Part shown: one piece after another, positions 32,188 to 41,938 of the stretch
How the letters are laid out: each line of letters begins with the position of its first letter
How positions within the stretch are numbered: the stretch's first letter is position 1
Source: Chloroflexota bacterium
GTDB taxonomy: Bacteria > Chloroflexota > Limnocylindria > Limnocylindrales > CSP1-4
Length of the DNA stretch: 41,938 nt
Assembly (NCBI GenBank): GCA_003158675.1
Contig: PMKN01000072.1
Location: 5,975-47,912 of the forward strand
Reading direction: 5' to 3'
The notes under the pieces: generated by a model
The model's input: the letters and a program-made list of their open reading frames with translations, nothing else
The model's database searches: none
Told to the model about the DNA's origin: nothing
Program-made: the position numbers and the translations under genes

Positions 32188-33858
32188 TTGACTACGGTGA
32201 CTACCTCGGCCGATAGCCAGCCCCCGGCCGTTCTCGAGGCGCGCAAGCAGGATCTCGAAGCCCTCGCGAGGAATCGTTGGGACGTACTTGTGGTGGGAGG
32301 CGGGATCACCGGCTGCGGGATCCTGCTCGATGCCGCGAGCCGAGGGCTTCAGGCCGCCCTGATCGAGTGCGACGACTTCGCCGTGGGGACGAGCAGCCGC
32401 TCCTCGCGCCTCATTCACGGCGGGCTGCGATACCTCGAGCAGTTCCAGATAGGCCTCGTCCGCGAGGCGCTGCGCGAGCGCTCGCTGCTGTTGAAGCTGG
32501 CGCCCCACCTGGTTCGCCTCGAACCCTTCCTGTTCCCGATATACGGCGGTTCTTGGGCGCGCCCCTTCTACGGTGCCGGGCTGACCATGTACGACCTTCT
32601 CGGAGCTTCCGCCGACGGCGGCTTCCATCGGCATCTGTCGGTCGACGAATCGCTGGCCGCTGTCCCCGCGCTACATCGGAAGGGCCTGCGCGGAGCGTTT
32701 CTCTATCACGATGGGCAGGAGGACGATGCCCGGTATGTCGTGAGCGTCGTCCGAACGGCTCGGAGTAAGGGCGCCCTGGCGCTGACCAGGGTCCGGGCGC
32801 TGCGTGGCATCGAGGCTGGCGGGCGCCTTGTAGGTTGTGCCGTCCGAGACGGACTCACGGGCTCGGAGTTCGAAGTCCGCGCGGCGGCGGTGATCGACGC
32901 AACCGGCGTATGGACCGGCCGCGCCGATGGACCGTTCCCGGCGAAAGCTCGTCGGCTGACGCAGCCGAGCCGCGGCGTCCACCTGGTGGTGCCTCGTGAC
33001 CGAATTCCGAGCCGTTACGGCCTGACTTTGCGGATACCGCACCGCGTCTGCTTCCTGGTCCCCTGGCCCGACAACTGGGTCATCGGCACTACGGATCACG
33101 AGGCCGACACTCCTCCGGATCGGCCCGCACCCACGCTGGCGGAGATCGACGAGATTCTCGAGAACGTCAATGGCACTCTGGACGTGGGTCTCGCCCGGAA
33201 CGACGTGATCGGGGCGTTCGTAGGCCTCCGGCCGCTGGCGACCGATCCTGGTGGGACGCCAGGTTCGACGGTGAAAGCGTCCCGTGAACACCGCATCCGA
33301 ACTGAGCCGAATGGACTGGTGCGGATCAGCGGCGGCAAGTTCACAACCTACCGCCTGATGGCGCTCCAGACCGTCAACGCCGCTCTCGGGTCTGCCACGG
33401 CAAAGGCGCGACCATCCAGGACCGCCGAGACCCCGATCGTCGGCGCGGCCGCCCCCGCGGAGCTCGAGGCTCTCGGTGGGCGCATCGCCGCCGATTCCGG
33501 GCTCGACCGTGATCGGGCAGATCATCTCGTCGCCCGCTACGGCACCGAGGCCTCGGATGTCGTCGCCCTCGGGCGAGACCTCGGCTTGCTCCGCCCGCTG
33601 GGACCCGAGGCAGGGCCGCTCGAAGTCGAGGTCGTCTGGTCCGTTCGCCAGGAAAGCGCTCTGTCGGTGGACGACTTCCTTGCCCGCAGGACCAGGCTGG
33701 CTCAGGAGCAGCGCGATCGCGGAGCCGCCGTCGCGGGGCGCGTAGCCGAGCTAATGGGCTCGGAGTTGGGCTGGTCGACGAGCGACCGAGATGGTGCCGT
33801 CAAGGCCTTCCTCGGCGGAGCCCATCACGAGTTCGACGTGCCACAAGAAGCCGTTTGA
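32188..33858 (+). CDS. glpD: Glycerol-3-phosphate dehydrogenase, FAD-dependent
   Basis: It oxidises glycerol-3-phosphate to dihydroxyacetone phosphate and feeds electrons to the quinone pool at the membrane. The FAD fold VVGGGITGCGILLDAASRGL is near the N-terminus. SSRLIHGGLRYLE, HLVRLEPFL, GTTDHE and GGKFTTYRLMA follow in family order, with the C-terminal accessory domain after about residue 400. I chose the TTG at 32188, which has AAGGGAG seven bases before it. The ATG at 32167 adds seven residues but lacks a ribosome-binding site. Length is 556 residues, normal for the family. No glpK or glpF is nearby. It converges on the next gene with only 43 bp between. Confidence 0.92.
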   Translation: MTTVTTSADSQPPAVLEARKQDLEALARNRWDVLVVGGGITGCGILLDAASRGLQAALIECDDFAVGTSSRSSRLIHGGLRYLEQFQIGLVREALRERSLLLKLAPHLVRLEPFLFPIYGGSWARPFYGAGLTMYDLLGASADGGFHRHLSVDESLAAVPALHRKGLRGAFLYHDGQEDDARYVVSVVRTARSKGALALTRVRALRGIEAGGRLVGCAVRDGLTGSEFEVRAAAVIDATGVWTGRADGPFPAKARRLTQPSRGVHLVVPRDRIPSRYGLTLRIPHRVCFLVPWPDNWVIGTTDHEADTPPDRPAPTLAEIDEILENVNGTLDVGLARNDVIGAFVGLRPLATDPGGTPGSTVKASREHRIRTEPNGLVRISGGKFTTYRLMALQTVNAALGSATAKARPSRTAETPIVGAAAPAELEALGGRIAADSGLDRDRADHLVARYGTEASDVVALGRDLGLLRPLGPEAGPLEVEVVWSVRQESALSVDDFLARRTRLAQEQRDRGAAVAGRVAELMGSELGWSTSDRDGAVKAFLGGAHHEFDVPQEAV

Positions 33859-33901
33859 CCGGGTTCCCCAGCGGCTCCTTTTCGAAGCCGTTGGCCCTAT
33901 C

Positions 33902-35302
33902 TCAGGACCCGCCGACTGGCGGCCCCGCAGCCGGCGGCTGTGGGGGCATGGGTCGCCAGGAGTACCCATCCCACCACCACCGTCCGTCGGGGGAAAGCGC
34001 CATCGGCCAGCTGGAGGTGACCCCGGGGCGGGGCGAAGTGACGGCGAGGACCATGGCTACGACCCAGCCGACGACGGTCCAGGCGGCGAGGAGGTCAACC
34101 AGCCCGATCAGCCGCCAGCGCTCGGGACGGCGGATCAGGACCACAATGGCGGGCATGAAGTAGACGAGGAAGAAGAGGCAGACGCCCACGAGGACAATCG
34201 CCGCGACCTCAGCGTCACTGGGCCCCGTATTCCACCACCGTAGAGAAGGATCGCTCGTGGCAAAGGCGACCGGTTTGGTCGGGATCCCGCCCGCGAGCAC
34301 GGTGGTGGTCTGGCCGGGCCCGAGCAGGACCGCGCCACGGTGGAACAGGTCGGAGACCTCGATCTGCCCCGCGTAAACCCAGAAGGTGGTCGCCTGCGCC
34401 GAGACCGAGACGGTGAAGTCCGTGCCCATCACGAGAGCGCCGGCCTGTGGAGTGGTCACGGTGCGACATCGCACCCCGATCCAGTCCGCGAGCGTCGTCT
34501 GCGCCGAATAGGGCTGCGTCCACGGTGGGCAGTGGAAGCTGACCAGATCCTCCTGGAGGTGCATCTGCCCAAATCCGACGTCGAGGTTGTAGGGCGGGTT
34601 CGAGACGACCTGCCCTCCGGCCCCCACGTCTACCTGCCCGCCCCCGTCGGTCGCAAAGCGACCAGGGCCGTTCAGAACCTGCGATTTCCCGGGGCTCGGC
34701 TCGCCGCTCGAGCCCGGCCGGGCGGTCAATCCCGGCGACGCGGGTGGTGAGTAGCTGGGCTCCGGCCGGACTGTAAGCCGGTAGACGTTGGAGTAGTGCG
34801 GCGTCAGGCACTCGGTGGGTAGGCCCTTGTTCAGGTAGCTGCAGGCTCGCCCCGTTTGATGGTCCTCGCCGGCCACGGTGACCTGGAGGTAGTAGACGCC
34901 GGGGAGCAGCTCGTCCCATGTCGTGGCGGCTGTGGCACTGTCGGAGACATCCTGGCCCTTGCAGTGCTGCCCATAATCCCACTGGCCTTTGGTCGAGTTA
35001 CCACCGTACGGGTTCCCTGCGAGCGGCTGGCCACCACAATCCACGAGCGGGAGGCCGTAATGCGCGTCCCAGTTCGCATACGGCGCCGCGACGGTCCCGT
35101 CGCCCGTGCTCCACTTGATGGCGGTGGACCCCTGCCAGCTCTCCTTGCTCCACGTCACGACAGCATGGTTGTCGGCGTCGAGCGTGACGCTGACGATGGC
35201 GGGCCGCGCGTCCGCCAGAACCGGCCCCGCGCCCCCGATGGTCAGCAACGCCGCCAGGGCGAGCAGAGGGGCCAGAAGAGGCGCGAACTTGCGGATCACC
35301 AC
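33902..35302 (-). CDS. Membrane protein with FecR-like outer domain
   Basis: The 466-residue product has a signal peptide (about 1-31). An outer region with paired cysteines resembles a fibronectin-type sandwich (PAIVSVTLDADNHAVVTW to YRLTVRPEP). A Pro/Ser linker follows, then a FecR-like domain at about 225-345: GQVVSNPPYNLDVG, TDFTVSVSAQATTFWVYAGQIEV and VLLGPGQTTTVLAGG. Two helices (VAAIVLVGVCLFFLVYFMPAIVVL and LIGLVDLLAAWTVVGWVVAMVLAV) then cross the membrane. The tail SPDGRWWWDGYSWRPM is the short Trp-rich motif common at the ends of actinobacterial and chloroflexal membrane proteins. The start is GTG with a weak ribosome-binding site. Its function is unknown; FecR-like domains often sense or signal. 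Confidence 0.75.
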   Translation of the reverse strand: MVIRKFAPLLAPLLALAALLTIGGAGPVLADARPAIVSVTLDADNHAVVTWSKESWQGSTAIKWSTGDGTVAAPYANWDAHYGLPLVDCGGQPLAGNPYGGNSTKGQWDYGQHCKGQDVSDSATAATTWDELLPGVYYLQVTVAGEDHQTGRACSYLNKGLPTECLTPHYSNVYRLTVRPEPSYSPPASPGLTARPGSSGEPSPGKSQVLNGPGRFATDGGGQVDVGAGGQVVSNPPYNLDVGFGQMHLQEDLVSFHCPPWTQPYSAQTTLADWIGVRCRTVTTPQAGALVMGTDFTVSVSAQATTFWVYAGQIEVSDLFHRGAVLLGPGQTTTVLAGGIPTKPVAFATSDPSLRWWNTGPSDAEVAAIVLVGVCLFFLVYFMPAIVVLIRRPERWRLIGLVDLLAAWTVVGWVVAMVLAVTSPRPGVTSSWPMALSPDGRWWWDGYSWRPMPPQPPAAGPPVGGS

Positions 35303-35874
35303 GCCACCTGGTAGTCGGGGGCGGCCTTACGTCGAGTCGCGCCCTGCCGCTAGTATCGACCGCCGTCAGGCCAGCTGGGCAGGCGTACTTTCGAGTCTTG
35401 GCTCACGTCAGACAACTAGAGTCCGCGGCCCAGCTCCGTCAGGAGCCCTTCTGTTTCTGGTGCAAATGTTCGGCTATGTCGAGAGCGGCCTGGCTCGGCT
35501 TGCCGACATCCGCGGGTGGTGCCGTGTCGAACGGCATGTTCAAGGCTGTCAGCGGGCCGACCTGAACGGTTCGAGGCCTGAGTCCGGCAGCAACGCTTCC
35601 CTCGCCAACTGGCGGCCGATCGGACCTTAGGGCCGGGGTCCGCAGCGTGGATTGGCGCGTCGGCGAGACATCGTCGACCCGCAGCGGAACCGAAGGACCC
35701 CATCGGGTCCCCAGATGGTTGGTTGCGGCGAATTGCCTCACGCGTAGACTGGACGCGGGCGCGCTGGGCGGCGTGCCTGACAACGTGCCGCATTGGACGA
35801 TCGCCCTCGCACAACGGAGCATCGATGAACGACTCTAGCCGTAGATCGAGCCCCGGGGCCAGCGCAACGCGAGG
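35303..35874. other. 572 bp without a supported gene
   Basis: It separates divergent genes and should hold promoters for both. Minus-strand frames over 35416-35822 are open. One ends with a protein-like stretch (KPSQAALDIAEHLHQKQKG), but no start with a ribosome-binding site goes with it. No repeat or clear hairpin is visible. Confidence 0.45.
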
Positions 35875-39093
<3,219 letters not shown>

Positions 39094-39139
39094 ACATCGT
39101 GGCGGCTGTCCCTGACCACGCCGACTGGGGGATATCCCG

Positions 39140-40063
39140 GTGAGGATCCTGATCGCCGACGATGACGTCACGTCACGCCTGCTTCTCACAGGCGTGCTTA
39201 GGAAGCACGGTCACGAGGTGGTAGAGACCGTCGACGGCCTCGCGGCCTGGGACGCAATGAAGCGACCCGACGCACCGAAACTCGCCATCCTCGACTGGGT
39301 CATGCCCGGGCTCGCCGGGGTGGACGTGTGCCGCCGTGCGCGCACCATCGAATCGAATCAGCCTCCTTACATCATTCTTCTGACCTCGCTCGACCAGAAG
39401 GCCGACATCGTGACCGGTCTGGAGGCCGGCGCAGACGACTACCTGGCCAAGCCCTTCGATGCCGGCGAGCTCCTGGCCCGAGTTGACGTGGGCCGACGCT
39501 TGGTCGAGCTGCAAGCGAGGCTGAACGAGGCCAGGGAGGCGCTCGCCCACGAGGCCATGCACGACCCGCTGACCGGCGTCCTGAATCGCCGGGCGTTCGC
39601 GAGCGCCCTGGCCCGCGAACTCTCGCGGAAGCGGCGCTACGAGAACGTTCTGGCTGTTGGAATCTGCGACGTCGATCATTTCAAGCAGATCAACGACACC
39701 CATGGCCACCAGACCGGCGACGAGGTGCTGTGCGGGCTGGTGCGTCTCATTGAGAGCAACCTGCGCGGCCACGATGTCCTGGGTCGTCATGGCGGCGATG
39801 AGTTCGTCGTAGCCACCGAGCACCGCCGAATCGACGGCCCGAGCATGCTATATGAGCGTTTGCGGACGTCGGTCGCGAACAGCCCGATACGCACGGCTGC
39901 CGGAGACATTCCCGTCACGATCAGCTTCGGGGTGACGCTCGCAGCCGCGGGCGATACCGAGGCCGATCTACTCGCGGCTGCGGACAGAGCTCTCTATCAA
40001 GCCAAGAGCAGCGGACGGAATCAAGTTCTGGTATCGGGCGACGCATACCAACCGACCGCCTAG
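39140..40063 (+). CDS. Response regulator with diguanylate cyclase (GGDEF) output
   Basis: Residues 1-120 form a receiver domain: acidic pocket ADDD, phosphorylated Asp in LAILDWVMPG, switch LLTS, and Lys in DDYLAKPFDAGELLARV. Residues 140-300 form a GGDEF domain with the intact active motif RHGGDEF and, five residues before it, the inhibitory site RGHD. It should therefore make cyclic di-GMP and be product-inhibited. The N-terminal MHDPLTGVLNRRAF of the cyclase domain is normal. The start is GTG with a weak GGGGGA upstream. It is cotranscribed with the hybrid kinase, which probably phosphorylates it. No cyclic di-GMP receptor is obvious in the window. Confidence 0.93.
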   Translation: MRILIADDDVTSRLLLTGVLRKHGHEVVETVDGLAAWDAMKRPDAPKLAILDWVMPGLAGVDVCRRARTIESNQPPYIILLTSLDQKADIVTGLEAGADDYLAKPFDAGELLARVDVGRRLVELQARLNEAREALAHEAMHDPLTGVLNRRAFASALARELSRKRRYENVLAVGICDVDHFKQINDTHGHQTGDEVLCGLVRLIESNLRGHDVLGRHGGDEFVVATEHRRIDGPSMLYERLRTSVANSPIRTAAGDIPVTISFGVTLAAAGDTEADLLAAADRALYQAKSSGRNQVLVSGDAYQPTA

Positions 40064-40130
40064 GGTGCCCAGGCTAGGACGGAACCCGCAGGCCCGTGGG
40101 CGTCGGTAATTCCGGGCTCGACGCCACCCT

Positions 40131-41480
40131 TCAGGCTTCTGGTGCAGTGTCGACGGCCCAGATGCTCCGGTTGACGAGGTTCTCGAGCCGCTCCTGACCG
40201 CCCGAGACTGGACTCGGATTGATTTCGCCTGACGCCACGCGCGCCTCGAGATCCACGAGGCTCAGCGACCCGCCAAGGATCGTCTTCCCGAACTCACTGT
40301 CCCATCCGGCGTAGCGGGCATCCTTGTTGGCCGCGAGTTCACCGCGCTCTACGAGGTCTGCCGCAACCAGCAATGCCTGGGCAATTGTGTCGAGACCGCC
40401 AATGTGGGCGTAGAACAGGTCGGTCCGGTCGCTGCTTTGGCGACGCAGCTTGGCGTCGAAGTTGAAGCCGCCGGGCGCGATCCCGCCCGCCCGCAGGATT
40501 TCGTACAGGGGCAGCGCCAGGTCCTCGACCGAGTTCGGGAACTGGTCGGTGTCCCAGCCGTTCTGGGGGTCGCCGCGGTTGGCGTCGATGCTGCCCATGG
40601 CTCCGCTTGCAATGGCTGTCGCTACTTCGTGGTGGAAGCTGTGGCCCGCGAGGGTGGCATGGTTGGCCTCGATGTTGAGCCGGAATTCTCCCTCGAGACC
40701 GTTCCGCGCCAGGAAACCGAGCACGGTGGCCGAGTCGTAGTCGTACTGGTGCTTGGTCGGTTCCATGGGCTTTGGCTCGATTAGGAGCTGGCCCTTGAAG
40801 CCGATCCGGGCCTTGTGCTCGGCGACGAGGTGCAGGAATCGGGCGAACTGAGCGCCCTCTCGCTTGAGGTCGGTGTTGAGAAGCGTGTCGTAACCCTCAC
40901 GACCGCCCCACAGTACGTAGTTCTCGCCGCCCAAGCGCAGAGTGACATCCATCATGTGCTTGACCTGTGCGGCGGCGTAGGCGAAGGACGCCGGGTCCGG
41001 ATTCGTCGCCGCCCCGGCCTGATAGCGCGGGTGGCTGAACAGGTTGGCCGTGCCCCAAAGCAGCTTGACGCCCGTGCGCTCCTGGTAGCCCAGGGCGTCG
41101 TCGGCCAGGGCGTCGAGGTTGGAGCGGAACTCGGCGAAGCTGGCACCCTCCGGCGCGACATCGCGGTCGTGGAAGCAGTAATAGGGCGTCCCGAGCTTGG
41201 CAAAGAACTCGAACGCGGCGGCCATCTTTTGGCGCGCGGCTGCCATCGGGTCGAGAGCGTCGTTGAGCCAGGGCCGGTCCAGAGTTCCGAGGCCGAACAT
41301 GTCCCTACCATCCCAGGCGAACGAGTGCCAGAAGCACACGCCCGGACGGAGATGGTCCTCCATGCGCTTGCCCAGGACTATCCGATCGGGCTGATAGACC
41401 TTGAAGGCAAGCGGGTCCGTCGAGCCTAAGCCCCCAAATGGGATCCGACCTGGGACCTTGCTGAAGAAACCTTCGCTCAC
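40131..41480 (-). CDS. xylA: Xylose isomerase (class II)
   Basis: It interconverts xylose and xylulose using two divalent metals. The catalytic His is in YYCFHDRD. The metal-site segments [40 protein letters not shown] and [17 protein letters not shown] are intact, as is [10 protein letters not shown]. Length is 449 residues, typical of class II, which has the longer N-terminal lead ([21 protein letters not shown]). The GTG start has AGAGGAG at good spacing. No xylB or sugar transporter lies in the window, though such genes could be beyond the right edge. It converges with the GGDEF gene; the 67-bp gap shows no clear terminator. Confidence 0.96.
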   Translation of the reverse strand: MSEGFFSKVPGRIPFGGLGSTDPLAFKVYQPDRIVLGKRMEDHLRPGVCFWHSFAWDGRDMFGLGTLDRPWLNDALDPMAAARQKMAAAFEFFAKLGTPYYCFHDRDVAPEGASFAEFRSNLDALADDALGYQERTGVKLLWGTANLFSHPRYQAGAATNPDPASFAYAAAQVKHMMDVTLRLGGENYVLWGGREGYDTLLNTDLKREGAQFARFLHLVAEHKARIGFKGQLLIEPKPMEPTKHQYDYDSATVLGFLARNGLEGEFRLNIEANHATLAGHSFHHEVATAIASGAMGSIDANRGDPQNGWDTDQFPNSVEDLALPLYEILRAGGIAPGGFNFDAKLRRQSSDRTDLFYAHIGGLDTIAQALLVAADLVERGELAANKDARYAGWDSEFGKTILGGSLSLVDLEARVASGEINPSPVSGGQERLENLVNRSIWAVDTAPEA

Positions 41481-41938
41481 CTTACGATCTCCTCTTGAAA
41501 AGTCAGCAGCGCGCCCGTGGTGAAAGCCGCCAGCACATGTCGGCGGTGGTCCAGAGCCGGAAGACTAGCACTACTCGCCGGCGCCGGTCGGTAACGAGCG
41601 GGTCCAGGAAGGCCGCGAAGGAGACATCGGCAACTGCCACGTTCCGGTTGATCTGAGCACGACGCTCCCTCGTGATCTCCACCTCCACTCGGTTCGGCAC
41701 TCGGCCCTGGACAATTGGCCTGTTCGCGTGCCTCGCTCGGCACGCTCATCCTTCCCGTTGCCCGTACCAACCTCCCGGTGACCGAGCACGTTCTGTCGCA
41801 GAGACAACCGCAGGTGAGGTAGGTTCGGACGCTACGCGCGTTCTCCCCATTGGCGCTGGTGGCATAGGGGACTTCGTCGCCAGGAGGCACGAACCAGTCG
41901 GGCCAGCGGCCTTCCGCCCCTCACGCGCGATCTGCTAT
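41481..41938. other. 458 bp to the window edge without a supported gene
   Basis: This is the region upstream of xylA. Minus-strand frames exist, one Cys-rich (LTCGCLCDRTC) and one of 65 residues ending 24 bp before xylA. Neither has a ribosome-binding site nor a recognisable domain. The xylA promoter should be here, but I cannot point to it. Confidence 0.4.

Noticed and set aside
41503-41700. A 65-codon minus-strand frame upstream of xylA
   Set aside because: Some protein-like stretches, but no ribosome-binding site, no domain, and it lies where the xylA promoter is expected.

Overview
The window comes from a high-GC bacterium with Gram-positive-style surface proteins: signal peptides, Pro/Thr-rich stalks, C-terminal membrane anchors and one lipobox, and no outer-membrane machinery. 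Gene content and operon style (pyrR-B-C...K-D, class II xylA, ECF sigma/anti-sigma pair, cohesin and dockerin modules outside a cellulosome) best fit Chloroflexota, perhaps a Limnocylindria-like lineage. That placement is inference, not read from a marker gene.

Left arm, 1-10954, all on the minus strand. A pyrimidine operon reads pyrR, pyrB, pyrC, two uncharacterised genes, pyrK and pyrD (cut by the window edge), with several ATGA/GTGA stop-start overlaps. A hairpin resembling a PyrR-binding loop sits directly against the Shine-Dalgarno sequence of pyrR. Next come a large membrane anti-sigma factor with its ECF sigma factor, then lipB with a GalT-like gene whose catalytic motif is altered.

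Centre, 10955-29755. This is the exceptional part: a phosphate-uptake locus built on cohesin and dockerin modules. Four genes carry about seven cohesin-like domains. One is a three-cohesin anchored scaffold, one a single-cohesin anchored protein, one a cohesin plus a WxL-like domain, and one a PstC permease with two extracellular cohesins fused to its N-terminus. Two PstS-like phosphate-binding proteins end in dockerins, one of them also carrying a beta-propeller. A conventional PstS lipoprotein, PstA and PstB complete the transporter. Upstream regions carry triple 11-bp-spaced repeats that look like Pho boxes, three of them 9 bp before a -10-like hexamer. I infer that secreted PstS-dockerin proteins are tethered by cohesin-dockerin pairing to the wall or membrane and to the permease itself, and are induced by phosphate starvation. 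No phoU, phoR or phoB is in the window.

A 103-bp element with nested and alternative base pairing occurs twice (10963-11065 and 29651-29753), roughly bracketing the locus. Each copy overlaps the 3' end of a minus-strand surface-protein gene.

Right arm, 29744-41938: a repeat-rich surface protein, glpD, a FecR-like membrane protein, a hybrid histidine kinase with a response regulator-diguanylate cyclase, and xylA. The last 458 bp hold no gene I can support.
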